The translations under genes were made by a program, and so were the position numbers. From contig NZ_CP125652.1 in the NCBI RefSeq assembly GCF_030053135.1, positions 2,966,001 through 3,030,000 of the forward strand: DNA of 64,000 nt. Reading direction: 5' to 3'. This stretch comes from Rhizobium sp. BT04. Lineage in GTDB: Bacteria > Pseudomonadota > Alphaproteobacteria > Rhizobiales > Rhizobiaceae. Below are positions 1 to 8,729 of this stretch, piece after piece (position 1 is the first letter of the stretch; each line of letters opens with the position of its first letter). The notes under the pieces are model-generated. The model was not told where the DNA came from. It saw only the letters and a program-made list of their open reading frames with translations, and did not search any database.

Positions 1-487
1 TCGGCGCCTCGTTCATGAACCGCCAATAACGGGCGGAACGGCGATTTTCATCCCGCTCGAACGCTCCGACCGCGCGGCTGAAAAACATATGAACGCCGGT
101 CAACAATACGACGAGACCGATCTTCGCATGCAGCCAGCCACCCTGGAATCCATAGACCGACCAGGCGAGATAGAGGCCGAAAATCCAGGTCAGCATCATT
201 GCCGGCGTCATGATGATTCGAAGCAGCCTGCGCTCCATCACCTTGAAGGTTTCCGATTGCACCGAACCCGGTTCGGCATCGGTGTGGTAGATGAACAGCC
301 GCGGCATATAGAACAAGCCGGCCATCCAGGAAATGACCGCAATGATATGCAGCGCCTTGATCCAGAGATAGAGATTGTCGGGATTCCAGGCGAAAAGCCC
401 GACCGCCATCAGCGCGAAGAAGGCCAACGCAAAATGGGCTCGGCGCCGGGCGTACGCGCCGGGTCTCCGGTCCGTCTGCCTTTCCAT
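1..487 (-). CDS. hemJ: HemJ-type protoporphyrinogen oxidase, 3' end beyond the window
   Basis: Reading the minus strand from ATG at 487 gives an open frame that runs off the left edge, about 162 residues. It is a hydrophobic membrane protein. Near residues 38-60 it carries the conserved family stretch WIKALHIIAVISWMAG followed by LFYMPRLFIYH, which includes the histidines typical of HemJ (UPF0093). HemJ oxidises protoporphyrinogen IX to protoporphyrin IX in the inner membrane. The ATG lies 2 bases past the hemE stop, so the two heme genes are probably co-transcribed, with hemE first. The C-terminus is missing because of the window boundary, not because the gene is broken. A longer open frame here in another phase is a shadow without family features. 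Confidence 0.88.
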   Translation of the reverse strand, partial: MERQTDRRPGAYARRRAHFALAFFALMAVGLFAWNPDNLYLWIKALHIIAVISWMAGLFYMPRLFIYHTDAEPGSVQSETFKVMERRLLRIIMTPAMMLTWIFGLYLAWSVYGFQGGWLHAKIGLVVLLTGVHMFFSRAVGAFERDENRRSARYWRFMNEAP

Positions 488-489
488 CG

Positions 490-1536
490 TCACGCGCCCC
501 CACGCATCCACCCACCCCGCACGCGATCGACCAGCAGCCGCACATGCTCGGGATCGGCCTGCGGCGTGATGCCGTGACCGAGATTGAAGATCAGCGGCCC
601 ATTGCCGAGATGCTGCAGAATATCGTCGATACCCTCTTCCAGCGCCCGGCCGCCGGCAACGACGCGCATCGGATCGAGGTTGCCCTGCACCGGCCCGTCT
701 TTCTGAAGCTCAGCGGCAAAGGCCAGCGGTACCGACCAGTCGAGGCCGATCGCATCGGCGCCGGTCCTCTGGCGATAGGACTTCAGCTGGTAACCGGCGC
801 CCTTGGCAAAGGCAATGATGCGCGCCTTAGGCCGCCGCGATTTGACCGAAGCGATCATTCGCGCGACCGGCCGGAGCGCGAAGGACTCGAATTCCTTCTC
901 ACCGAGAACGCCGGCCCAGGAATCGAAGATCTGCACGGCATCGGCGCCGGCATCGATCTGAGCGACAAGATAATCGGCCGAGACGTCGGCCAGCAGCATC
1001 AGGAGATGCTCGAAGGCGCGGGGATACCTGTAGGCGAAGAGGCGGGCAGGCGCCTGATCCGGCGTGCCGTGACCGGCGATCATATAGGTCGCAACCGTCC
1101 AGGGCGCGCCGCAGAAGCCGAGCAGCGTCGTCTCATCAGGCAGTTCCCCACGCAGCCGCCGCACCGTCTCCAGAACCGGCCTGAGATAATCGACAACCTC
1201 TTCGCCATTCAATCTGCCGATACCCTCTTCATCGATCGGATCCATCTCCGGGCCGTGGCCTTCGGTAAACCGGACATTCCGTTTCATCGCGTCGGGGATG
1301 ACCAGGATATCGGAAAACAGAATGGCGGCATCGAAGCCGTAGCGGCGGATCGGCTGCAATGTCACTTCGACGGCATGATCGGGCGTGTAGCAGAGATCGA
1401 GGAAACTTCCGGCCTTTGCCCGTGTCTCTCGATATTCCGGGAGATAACGTCCCGCCTGTCTCATCAGCCAGAGAGGAGGAGGGGAGAGGCTTTCGCCATC
1501 CAGAACCCTCATGATCTTTCGGCGCGTGTCGCTCAA
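490..1536 (-). CDS. hemE: Uroporphyrinogen decarboxylase
   Basis: 348 residues, full length for HemE, the cytoplasmic enzyme that decarboxylates the four acetate side chains of uroporphyrinogen III to give coproporphyrinogen III. The N-terminal signature [12 protein letters not shown] is at residues 25-36 and holds the substrate-binding arginines. GNLDP and GHGITP motifs near the C-terminus fit the family. The start I favour is TTG at 1536, with an AGGGAAG ribosome site about 6-8 bases upstream. An internal ATG at 1512 would cut into the conserved N-terminus. The gene reads away from the putative replication origin, and hemJ follows after 2 bases. An origin next to hemE is the arrangement known in Caulobacter and Sinorhizobium. 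Confidence 0.95.
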   Translation of the reverse strand: MSDTRRKIMRVLDGESLSPPPLWLMRQAGRYLPEYRETRAKAGSFLDLCYTPDHAVEVTLQPIRRYGFDAAILFSDILVIPDAMKRNVRFTEGHGPEMDPIDEEGIGRLNGEEVVDYLRPVLETVRRLRGELPDETTLLGFCGAPWTVATYMIAGHGTPDQAPARLFAYRYPRAFEHLLMLLADVSADYLVAQIDAGADAVQIFDSWAGVLGEKEFESFALRPVARMIASVKSRRPKARIIAFAKGAGYQLKSYRQRTGADAIGLDWSVPLAFAAELQKDGPVQGNLDPMRVVAGGRALEEGIDDILQHLGNGPLIFNLGHGITPQADPEHVRLLVDRVRGGWMRGGA

Positions 1537-1937
1537 GCGCTTCTTCCCTATAAAAAATCAAAGATATTTTAAAAGGTTTCTATTTCTTAGAGTCGGTGTC
1601 TATCAAGGATTAAAATCCATCCACCGCCGATGCCATTTGTCGCGTGCCGGCAAAAAACATCGCAGCGATTTTCCTCATTCTGCCGAAATTCCGGGGAGAA
1701 GCCGAATCTGAAAATGATTCCAAATCCTTCTGGGCGGCCGATTTTCCCAGCGCTTGTGGATAAGCTGTGGACCAGTTCCGGCAAACTCAACCTGTTCCCC
1801 GTCATCCACAGAGCCTGCTGAAACCGATCTGCAAAATTCGAAATGTGGATAAGCCGGCATGTTTTCCCTTGCCCGAGACGGCCTCGCCGCCGTAGCTCTG
1901 TTTCATCCAGTCTTTTCAACAGGCAGCGGAAAATAGC
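1537..1937. other. oriC: Putative chromosomal replication origin (oriC)
   Basis: A 401-base gene-free segment between divergent hemE and the PPDK regulator gene. It holds two perfect 9-mer DnaA boxes (TGTGGATAA, that is TTATCCACA on the other strand) at 1755-1763 and 1844-1852. One-mismatch TCATCCACA lies at 1802-1810, and a weaker match (TGTGGACCA) at 1766-1774. An AT-rich stretch at about 1548-1590, beside the hemE start, could be the unwinding element. TATCAAGGATTAA at 1601-1613 fits the IHF consensus with one mismatch. GANTC sites lie at 1704-1708 and 1716-1720. In Caulobacter crescentus and Sinorhizobium meliloti the chromosomal origin adjoins hemE. The function here is inferred from boxes plus synteny. 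Confidence 0.82.
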
Positions 1938-2759
1938 GTGGAGAACAGAACGAACTTCTTTCATCTGCATCTGATTTCTGACTCAACGGGAGAGACTCTG
2001 ATCTCCGCCGGCCGCGCCGCATCGGCACAGTTCCGATCGGCTCAGCCGATCGAACATGTCTATCCGCTGATCCGCAACCGCAAACAGCTGCTGCCGGTTC
2101 TGCAGGCGATCGACGAGGCGCCGGGCATCGTGCTCTACACGATCGTCGACCGGGAGCTTGCGAGCCTGATCGACGAGCGCTGCGTCGAAATGGGTGTCGC
2201 CTCGGTGAACGTGCTGGAGCCGGTGATGAATGCCTTCCAGATCTATCTGGGCGCCCCGTCGCGCCGCCGGGTCGGCGCCCAGCATGTGATGAATGCCGGC
2301 TACTTCGCGCGGATCGAAGCGCTGAATTTCACCATGGATCACGACGACGGTCAGATGCCGGACGACTACAACGATGCCGACGTCGTTATCATCGGCATCA
2401 GCCGCACGTCGAAAACACCGACCAGCATCTACCTCGCCAACCGCGGCATCAAGACGGCGAACATTCCGATCGTCTATGGCGTGCCCTTGCCGGAGAGCCT
2501 GTTCATCGCGAGCAAACCGTTGATCGTCTGCCTGATCGCCACCACCGACCGTATTTCCCAGGTGCGGGAAAACCGTGTGCTCGGGGCGACGCAGGGTTTT
2601 GATCGCGAACATTATACCGACCGCGCCGCGATCTCCGAGGAGCTGAAATATGCCCGCTCGCTCTGCGCCCGCCACAACTGGCCGCTGATCGACGTTACGC
2701 GCCGCTCAATCGAGGAAACCGCCGCGGCAATCGTTGCCCTGCGCCCGAAGCTGCGCTAA
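1938..2759 (+). CDS. Pyruvate, phosphate dikinase regulatory protein (kinase/pyrophosphorylase, DUF299)
   Basis: 273 residues starting at GTG 1938. The family switches pyruvate, phosphate dikinase (or PEP synthase) off by ADP-dependent phosphorylation of an active-site threonine, and on again by phosphate-dependent removal. The N-terminal [10 protein letters not shown] segment (10-20) and the P-loop GISRTSKT (153-160) are the family hallmarks. It is the first gene right of the origin-like region and heads a cluster with maf, aroE, coaE and dnaQ. Which dikinase it controls cannot be read from the window, so I give no symbol; the E. coli relative is ppsR. Confidence 0.9.
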   Translation: MENRTNFFHLHLISDSTGETLISAGRAASAQFRSAQPIEHVYPLIRNRKQLLPVLQAIDEAPGIVLYTIVDRELASLIDERCVEMGVASVNVLEPVMNAFQIYLGAPSRRRVGAQHVMNAGYFARIEALNFTMDHDDGQMPDDYNDADVVIIGISRTSKTPTSIYLANRGIKTANIPIVYGVPLPESLFIASKPLIVCLIATTDRISQVRENRVLGATQGFDREHYTDRAAISEELKYARSLCARHNWPLIDVTRRSIEETAAAIVALRPKLR

Positions 2760-2791
2760 GCGCTGACCGAAGCCGGCAGCCCGAGGAAGCC

Positions 2792-3391
2792 ATGATACCC
2801 AAACTCATCCTTGCGTCATCGAGCCCCTTTCGACGGATGCTGATGGAAAATGCCGGTCTATCCTTCGAGGCGCATGCCGCCAACATCGATGAAAGAGCGG
2901 TCGAAGCCCCGCTGGAAAACGCCGGCGCAACGCCGGATGCCGTCGCCCTTGTCCTGGCCAAGGCCAAGGCCGAGGATGTCGGCAGCCGTTTTCCGGACAG
3001 CTTGGTTATCGGTTCGGATCAGACGATGTCGCTTGGCGACCGGGTCTTTCATAAGCCGAAAGACATGGTCGACGCGGCGAATCACCTTCAAGCCCTTTCG
3101 GGAACGACCCACCGACTGAACAGCGCTGTCGCAATCGTCAGCAATGGCGTGGTTCTGTGGCAGCATCTCGCCCATGCGGAACTGACGATGCGGCCGTTGA
3201 CGGCGGATTTCATCGCCAGGCACCTGGCACGCGTCGGCGACAGGGCGCTTTCCAGCGTCGGCGCCTATCAGTTGGAGGGTGAGGGCATTCAGCTTTTCGA
3301 GAAAATCGAGGGTGATTATTTCACCATTCTCGGCCTGCCGATGCTGCCGCTCTTGAAAAAATTGCGAGATCTCGGAGCGATCGATGGGTGA
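2792..3391 (+). CDS. maf: Maf-like nucleotide pyrophosphatase
   Basis: 199 residues, usual size for Maf. Maf proteins are house-cleaning nucleoside triphosphate pyrophosphatases that remove non-canonical or modified nucleotides; overproduction in some bacteria blocks septation. The N-terminal LASSSPFRR (7-15) matches the family signature LASxSPRR, and IGSDQTM with a following HKPKD near residues 72-90 supplies the catalytic acidic segment. The stop overlaps the aroE start by 8 bases. I cannot tell from sequence alone which nucleotide is preferred (dTTP/UTP type or m7GTP type). Confidence 0.9.
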   Translation: MIPKLILASSSPFRRMLMENAGLSFEAHAANIDERAVEAPLENAGATPDAVALVLAKAKAEDVGSRFPDSLVIGSDQTMSLGDRVFHKPKDMVDAANHLQALSGTTHRLNSAVAIVSNGVVLWQHLAHAELTMRPLTADFIARHLARVGDRALSSVGAYQLEGEGIQLFEKIEGDYFTILGLPMLPLLKKLRDLGAIDG

Positions 3392-4241
3392 TTCACGTGA
3401 AACATTCGGACCGGAAGCGTTTGTCACGGGCTTTCCTATCAAACACTCGCGCTCGCCGTTGATCCACGGATATTGGTTGAAGACGCTCGGCTTGCCAGGC
3501 AGCTACCGCGCCCATGAAGTGGCACCCGAGGCCTTTGCCGATTTCATCGCCACGCTGAAAGATGGCAGCTCCGGCTTCGTCGGCGGCAATGTCACCATTC
3601 CCCACAAGGAACTGGCTTTCACGCTCGCCGATAAGCCGGATGCCTTGTCGCGTGAACTCGGTGCTTCGAATACGCTCTGGCTGGAGGATGGCGTCCTGCA
3701 TGCGACGAATACCGACGGTCGCGGCTTCACTGCCAATCTCGACGAACGTCATCCGGGCTGGGACCGGCATGACACGGCGGTCGTCTTTGGCGCCGGCGGT
3801 GCCAGCCGGGCGATTATCCAGGCGGTCCGCGATCGCGGTTTCAGGGAGATCCACGTCGTCAATCGCACCGTCGAACGGGCGCGTGAGCTGGCGGACCGCT
3901 TTGGCCCGAAAGTTCGGGCCCACCCGGCCGGCGCACTTGCCGAAGTCATGAAAGGCGCCGGTCTCTTCATCAACACCACCTCGCTCGGCATGGACGGCGA
4001 GGCCGCACCGCACCTCGATTTCACGCCGCTTGCAGCCGATGCCGTCGTTACCGATATCGTCTATATCCCGCTGAAGACGCCGATCCTGGTGCAGGCGGAA
4101 GCGCAGGGATTTCCCGTCGTCGATGGTCTCGGCATGCTTCTGCACCAGGCCGCGCCGGGCTTCGAGAAATGGTTCGGCCAGCGTCCGGTCGTCGACGCGG
4201 CACTGCGCGAGCTTATCATCGCCGATATGGACGGGCACTGA
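3384..4241 (+). CDS. aroE: Shikimate dehydrogenase
   Basis: 285 residues. AroE reduces 3-dehydroshikimate to shikimate with NADPH in the aromatic amino acid pathway. The substrate-binding [13 protein letters not shown] is at 16-28, NVTIPHKE with the catalytic lysine at 69-76, NTDGRGF at 109-115, and the glycine-rich NADP loop GAGGASRA at 136-143. The start overlaps maf by 8 bases, and the stop shares one base with the coaE start (TGATG), so translation is probably coupled along the operon. Confidence 0.95.
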   Translation: MGDSRETFGPEAFVTGFPIKHSRSPLIHGYWLKTLGLPGSYRAHEVAPEAFADFIATLKDGSSGFVGGNVTIPHKELAFTLADKPDALSRELGASNTLWLEDGVLHATNTDGRGFTANLDERHPGWDRHDTAVVFGAGGASRAIIQAVRDRGFREIHVVNRTVERARELADRFGPKVRAHPAGALAEVMKGAGLFINTTSLGMDGEAAPHLDFTPLAADAVVTDIVYIPLKTPILVQAEAQGFPVVDGLGMLLHQAAPGFEKWFGQRPVVDAALRELIIADMDGH

Positions 4242-4852
4242 TGCTGACGATCGGCCTCACCGGCTCCATCGCCATGGGAAAATCGACGGCGGCAAAGCTC
4301 TTCGCCGAGGCGGGAATTCCGTTGAACGATTCCGATGCCGTGGTCCACGATCTCTATACCGGTGAGGCTGCACCCCTGGTGGATGCTGCTTTTCCCGGCA
4401 CAATGAAGGATGGTGCGGTCGACCGGCATGAGCTCGGCCGCCAGCTTGCTCTTGATCCCGACGGCTTCAAACGGCTGGAGGCGATCGTCCATCCGCTGGT
4501 TCGCAAACGCGAGACGGAATTTCTGGCGCGACAGCGCGCCGCTGGCGCCGAGATGGTATTGCTCGATATTCCTTTGCTCTTCGAAACCGGCGCCGAGGAA
4601 AGAGTCGACGTCATCGTCGTTGTCAGCGCCGATCCACAGATTCAGCGCCAGAGGGTGCTTGCGCGACCAGGGATGACCGAGGAAAAATTCGATATGATTC
4701 TCTCCCGTCAGACGCCGGACGCCGAAAAGCGCCGCCGGGCCGATTATCTGATCGACACCAGCCAGAAGATCGCAGTCACGAGAAAACGAGTGCTCGAGAT
4801 CGTCGCCGACCTGAAAACGCGGATTGCCAAGGGAGATTTCCGGAATGCGTGA
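4241..4852 (+). CDS. coaE: Dephospho-CoA kinase
   Basis: 203 residues from the ATG at 4241, which overlaps the last base of the aroE stop. CoaE phosphorylates the 3'-hydroxyl of the ribose in dephospho-CoA, the last step of coenzyme A synthesis. The P-loop GSIAMGKST is at 8-16, and DSDAVVHDLY near 30 is the family's substrate motif. The open frame extends upstream to 4169, but that extension lies inside aroE and lacks family similarity. The 3' end overlaps dnaQ by 8 bases. Confidence 0.94.
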   Translation: MLTIGLTGSIAMGKSTAAKLFAEAGIPLNDSDAVVHDLYTGEAAPLVDAAFPGTMKDGAVDRHELGRQLALDPDGFKRLEAIVHPLVRKRETEFLARQRAAGAEMVLLDIPLLFETGAEERVDVIVVVSADPQIQRQRVLARPGMTEEKFDMILSRQTPDAEKRRRADYLIDTSQKIAVTRKRVLEIVADLKTRIAKGDFRNA

Positions 4853-5564
4853 GATCATCTTCGATACGGAAACCACCGGCCTCGACAACCGCGCCGACCG
4901 CATCATCGAAATCGGCGGCATCGAGCTCTTCAACCATTTCCCCACAGGCAACGTGATCCATATCTTCATCAATCCGGGAGATCAGAAGGTTCATCCGGAT
5001 GCGCTCGCCGTGCACGGCATCACCGACGAGTTCCTGAAGGACAAGAAGCCTTTCGCCGACGTTGCCGAAGAAATCCTGACCTTCTTCGGCGATGCCAAGT
5101 GGATCGCCCACAACGCCACCTTCGATATGGGCTTCATCAATGCCGAATTCGCGCGGATCGGTTTGCCGCCGATCCTGCCGGAGAGGGTGGTCGATACCCT
5201 GTCGATGGCGCGGCGCAAACATCCGATGGGGCCGAATTCGCTCGACGCGCTCTGCCGGCGCTACGGCATCGACAATTCGCACCGCACTAAACACGGCGCA
5301 CTGCTCGACTCCGAATTGCTTGCCGAAGTCTATATCGAGATGATCGGCGGCAGACAGGCAGCCTTCGGCCTGAGCACTGCTACGTCAGGCCAGAACGGTC
5401 GCGGCGATAGGGTAGAAGAAGACGATGTGGTGATCGCATCAGTGCTCGAGCGGCCCCGGCCGCTCGCCCCGCGCCTCAGCCAGTCCGAGGCGCAGGCCCA
5501 TGAGGCGCTCGTCGCCAAGCTCGGCGATAAAGGCATCTGGGCCAAATACGCCAACCTCGATTAA
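4845..5564 (+). CDS. dnaQ: DNA polymerase III epsilon subunit (3'-5' proofreading exonuclease)
   Basis: 239 residues from ATG 4845, chosen because family members begin immediately before the Exo I motif; the frame stays open to 4824 inside coaE. DEDDh exonuclease residues are all visible: Exo I FDTETTG (6-12, D7 and E9), Exo II IAHNATFD (87-94, D94), Exo III with H150 and D155. The C-terminal 60 residues are the extension that in E. coli tethers epsilon to the polymerase alpha subunit. It is the last gene of the origin-proximal operon and ends in front of a hairpin shared with secB. Confidence 0.94.
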   Translation: MREIIFDTETTGLDNRADRIIEIGGIELFNHFPTGNVIHIFINPGDQKVHPDALAVHGITDEFLKDKKPFADVAEEILTFFGDAKWIAHNATFDMGFINAEFARIGLPPILPERVVDTLSMARRKHPMGPNSLDALCRRYGIDNSHRTKHGALLDSELLAEVYIEMIGGRQAAFGLSTATSGQNGRGDRVEEDDVVIASVLERPRPLAPRLSQSEAQAHEALVAKLGDKGIWAKYANLD

Positions 5565-5582
5565 ACCAGCCCTCAATTGAAA

Positions 5583-5605
5583 ATGCCCGGGACTTGCCCG
5601 GGCAT
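5583..5605. terminator. Bidirectional hairpin between dnaQ and secB
   Basis: A perfect 9-bp stem (ATGCCCGGG, 5583-5591, with CCCGGGCAT, 5597-5605) closes a 5-base loop between convergent dnaQ and secB. Read on the minus strand it is followed by TTTTCAATT, so it suits secB best as an intrinsic terminator; on the plus strand there is no T-run. Confidence 0.7.
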
Positions 5606-5632
5606 CCGCATGTCAGAACAGAAAAGATCCGC

Positions 5633-6115
5633 TCAGTTCGGAACGGCCTGAACCTTGGCGCGGGCCTGTTCTTCGGCAACGCGCTGAGCGAACATCTGCG
5701 TGAAGTCGATCGGGTCGATCATCAGCGGCGGGAAACCACCGTTGCGGGTGACGTCGGCGATGATCTGACGGGCGAAGGGGAAGAGCATGCGCGGGCACTC
5801 GATGAAGAGAACCGGCAGCATGTGTTCCTGCGGGAAACCGGCAACGCGGAAGACGCCGCCATAGGCGAGCTCGGTATGGAAAACCGTCTTGTCGCCGTCC
5901 TTGGCTTCGGCATTCAGCGATAGCACGACATCGAAATCCGTGTCCGAAAGCGGATTGGCGTTGACGTTCACATTGATATTGATCGTCGGCGCCTTGTCGC
6001 GGGCCTGCAGCGAACGCGGCGCACCCGGATTTTCGAAGGAGAGATCCTTGGTATATTGCGCAAGGATCGAAAGGGTGGGGCTGGCCGCACCGTTGCTGTT
6101 GTTATCGTCTGCCAT
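5633..6115 (-). CDS. secB: SecB protein-export chaperone
   Basis: 160 residues from ATG 6115, which has a GAGGAAAA ribosome site in front; an upstream in-frame extension to 6160 lacks family similarity. SecB holds preproteins unfolded in the cytoplasm and hands them to SecA. Family features are the beta-strand stretch [21 protein letters not shown] near 50-70 and the C-terminal [21 protein letters not shown] block. It is convergent with dnaQ and is followed by the hairpin at 5583-5605. Confidence 0.95.
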   Translation of the reverse strand: MADDNNSNGAASPTLSILAQYTKDLSFENPGAPRSLQARDKAPTININVNVNANPLSDTDFDVVLSLNAEAKDGDKTVFHTELAYGGVFRVAGFPQEHMLPVLFIECPRMLFPFARQIIADVTRNGGFPPLMIDPIDFTQMFAQRVAEEQARAKVQAVPN

Positions 6116-6253
6116 TGGCTTTTCCTCGAGGGGCATGGGAATGGTGCCGCCATCTAACATTTCAGGGAAGGGCTTACAACCCTGGGCGCTTGGCCTGAGC
6201 GCTTGGTCTGAGCGCCTGACCGGGGCTTGGCGCGGTTGATCGGTCGAAGCGCC

Positions 6254-6760
6254 TCAATCGCCGAGATGTTTGCCGGACCACGGCGAGTTGCGGTCCGGTT
6301 CCCTATGATAGTCCTCGTCGTCGAGATCCACCACCTTCGAGTTTGGTTTGCGGTCGCGGAAATCGGGTTGCGGGCCGGAGGAAAAGCCGCCCTTGGCATT
6401 GACGACGACGAAGCGTTTGGCGATTGCCCGCCAGACGAGATCGCGCACCGGTGGAATGAGAATGAGGATCGCGATCAGATCGGTGAGGAAGCCGGGAATG
6501 ATCAGGAGCAGCGAGGCGATGACGTTCATCGCCGGCCGCAACAGGTCGCGGCCCGGCATCACCCCGTTTCGTCCTTCACTCGACATGCGGCGCAAAATAC
6601 CGATGCCCTGCCGGCGCAGCAGAACCACCCCGGCAACGAAGCCCAGCATGACGAGAGCAAGCGTCAGCCCCAATCCGATTGCCCGGCCGACGACGACGAA
6701 ACCGGCGATTTCGGCGAGCGGCAGCAGCAGAATGAAAGCTGGCAGGATCGAAAAACGCAT
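6254..6760 (-). CDS. fxsA: FxsA family inner-membrane protein
   Basis: 168 residues from ATG 6760; a second ATG at 6769 adds three residues. I prefer 6760 because family members begin just before the first membrane helix and GGGA sits 10 bases upstream. Hydrophobic segments are at about 5-45 (with AEIAGF) and 75-100 (IIPGFLTDLIAILILIPPVR), both family hallmarks. FxsA is a cytoplasmic-membrane protein known from E. coli for relieving F-plasmid exclusion of phage T7; its normal role is unclear. The polar C-terminal tail is rich in Asp, Arg and Pro. It lies 138 bases upstream of secB on the same strand, and the gap shows no clear terminator. Confidence 0.88.
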   Translation of the reverse strand: MRFSILPAFILLLPLAEIAGFVVVGRAIGLGLTLALVMLGFVAGVVLLRRQGIGILRRMSSEGRNGVMPGRDLLRPAMNVIASLLLIIPGFLTDLIAILILIPPVRDLVWRAIAKRFVVVNAKGGFSSGPQPDFRDRKPNSKVVDLDDEDYHREPDRNSPWSGKHLGD

Positions 6761-6892
6761 GGTCGTCATGTCCCGGGCTTGCCGGTCTCCTCTTGGGCGC
6801 CGGCGAAGATGCCAGCCATCATTTGAATCATCTGTATAGGCAGACTATATGGGAGTACAAATCAGAGATGTTAACGGCGGCTGCGATACGAT

Positions 6893-7597
6893 ATGAGTTC
6901 GAACGACTTCATCACATTATTCTTCCTGGTGGCGGCTGTGCTGATTTTCTTTCAGTTGCGCTCCGTGCTCGGGCGTCGCACAGGAAATGAGAAGCCGCCG
7001 CGCGATCTCTATACGCCACGGGACGCAGCACCGGCCGAGGCCGCCGATGGCGGCAAGGTCGTGACGCTGCCGCGCCGCGATGCGACGACGGAGGACGAGG
7101 ATCGCTTCGCCGCCATCGATGCCGTCGCCGCGCCGGGAACGCCCCTCAATGAATCGCTGCGCGCGCTGAACAAGGCTGATCCCGCCTTCAGCCCGAAGGA
7201 GTTTCTGAACGGCGCCCGCATGGCTTACGAGATGATCGTGATGGCCTATGCCGATGGCGACCGGAAAACCCTGAAGAACTTGCTGTCCCGCGAAGTCTAT
7301 GACGGCTTCGATGCGGCGATCGGCGAGCGCGAAGCCCGGGGCGAGAAGGTGAAGTCCACCTTCGTCGGCATCGACAAGGCCGAAATCACCCACGCCGAGA
7401 CGAAGGGCAGCGAAGCGCAGATCACCGTGCGCATCATCAGCCAGCTGATTTCGGCCACCTACGACAAAGCGGATGTGCTGATCGAAGGCGACGCCGAAAA
7501 CGTCGCCGAGGTCAACGATCTCTGGACCTTCGCCCGCGACACCCGCTCGCGCGATCCGAACTGGAAACTCGTGGCGACCGAATCGGAACATGAGTGA
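6893..7597 (+). CDS. Tim44/TimA-family putative adaptor protein
   Basis: 234 residues. A single N-terminal membrane anchor (about residues 5-21, ITLFFLVAAVLIFFQLRSVL) is followed by a charged linker and a C-terminal Tim44-like domain (about 85-234) that includes FLNGARMAYEMIVMAYADGD. Mitochondrial Tim44 recruits Hsp70 to the import channel; alphaproteobacterial homologues are membrane-bound with an unsettled role. It shares 8 bases with mltA, and the run mltA-smr-XRE gene continues with overlaps of 1 and 4 bases, which suggests a shared envelope-related job. It diverges from fxsA; the 132-base gap presumably holds both promoters. Confidence 0.87.
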   Translation: MSSNDFITLFFLVAAVLIFFQLRSVLGRRTGNEKPPRDLYTPRDAAPAEAADGGKVVTLPRRDATTEDEDRFAAIDAVAAPGTPLNESLRALNKADPAFSPKEFLNGARMAYEMIVMAYADGDRKTLKNLLSREVYDGFDAAIGEREARGEKVKSTFVGIDKAEITHAETKGSEAQITVRIISQLISATYDKADVLIEGDAENVAEVNDLWTFARDTRSRDPNWKLVATESEHE

Positions 7598-8729
7598 CCA
7601 CGCATCGGACTTCGTCCTGCAGGCCATAAGCTTTGACAATTTGGAAGGCTGGAAGGATGATGATCCCTCCGGCCTTTTTGAGGTCATGCGGCGCTGCCGG
7701 CGGCAGATCACCGATGTCAAACCCTACCGCACCGGATCGCTTGGCCTGAGCGCGGAAGATCTGCTGCCGCTTCTCACGGCCGCCGAAGATTTCACGCCGT
7801 CATCTCCGGCATTGGCGCGCGCCTTTTTCGAGACGCATTGTCGGCCCTTCCTGATCCGCCGCAAGGATGGCAATTCCGGCTTCGTCACCGCTTTCTACGA
7901 ACCTGATATCGAGGTGTCGGAGCGGCCGGACGAAACTTTCCGTTTCCCTTTCTACCGTCGCCCGGACGATCTGATCGATCTCGACGACGACAATCGTCCC
8001 GCCGGGCTCGATGGGTCCTATGCTTTCGGGCGTCTGCATGACGGCCGCATCGGCGCCTATCCGGATCGCCGCGCCATCGATCAGGGCTTTCTCGAAGGCC
8101 GGGGCCTCGAAATCGCCTGGGCGAAATCGAAGGTCGATGTCTTCTTCGTGCATGTGCAGGGTGCGGCCCGCCTGCGTTACAGCGATGGCCGCATCGGCCG
8201 CATCACCTATGCGGCGAAAGCCGGCCACGCTTTTTCGGCGATCGGCAAGCTGCTGATCGACCGAGGCGAGATTGATCGTGCCGACATCTCGATGCAGACG
8301 ATCCGTGCCTGGCTGGCGCGCAATCCCGAGCGGGTGGACGACGTGCTATGGCATAACCGCTCTTATATTTTCTTCCGTGAAGCGCCCTCGCAGGCTTTCA
8401 GCCTGCGAACCGACGATCCTGAGGCAGGTCCGATCGCCGCGGCCAAGGTGCCGCTTCTCGCCGGCCGTTCCCTTGCGGTCGACCGGATGATCCATACGTT
8501 CGGCTTTCCCTTTTTCATCCGCGCCGAAAGTCTTGTCCATCTCGATCACGGCCGGCCCTTTCGCCGGCTGATGCTGGCGCTCGATACCGGCTCGGCAATC
8601 GTCGGCCCGGCGCGGGGTGATATCTTTACCGGCTCGGGGGATATGGCCGGAGAAAGTGCCGGCACCGTCCGCAACGACGCCGATTTCACCATTCTCATTC
8701 CCAAGGCCGCCGCCGGAAGATTCGACTGA
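7590..8729 (+). CDS. mltA: Membrane-bound lytic murein transglycosylase A (MltA)
   Basis: 379 residues. MltA cuts the glycan strands of peptidoglycan, forming 1,6-anhydromuramic ends. The MltA barrel covers about 60-280 with the GFVTAFYEP substrate motif near 95; the C-terminal 3D domain has LALDTGSAIVGPARGDIFTGSG near 330-350 with its conserved aspartates. Oddly, the N-terminus (MSDHASDFVLQAISFDNLEGW) shows neither a signal peptide nor a lipobox, and there is no room for one upstream without running deeper into the Tim44-like gene, which it already overlaps by 8 bases. Either export uses another route or the start is misread. smr overlaps the stop by one base. Confidence 0.9.
   Translation: MSDHASDFVLQAISFDNLEGWKDDDPSGLFEVMRRCRRQITDVKPYRTGSLGLSAEDLLPLLTAAEDFTPSSPALARAFFETHCRPFLIRRKDGNSGFVTAFYEPDIEVSERPDETFRFPFYRRPDDLIDLDDDNRPAGLDGSYAFGRLHDGRIGAYPDRRAIDQGFLEGRGLEIAWAKSKVDVFFVHVQGAARLRYSDGRIGRITYAAKAGHAFSAIGKLLIDRGEIDRADISMQTIRAWLARNPERVDDVLWHNRSYIFFREAPSQAFSLRTDDPEAGPIAAAKVPLLAGRSLAVDRMIHTFGFPFFIRAESLVHLDHGRPFRRLMLALDTGSAIVGPARGDIFTGSGDMAGESAGTVRNDADFTILIPKAAAGRFD

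Noticed and set aside
48..545. 165-residue minus-strand frame at the left edge
   Set aside because: It lies in another phase of the hemJ sequence, which has the real family motifs and a start 2 bases after hemE.
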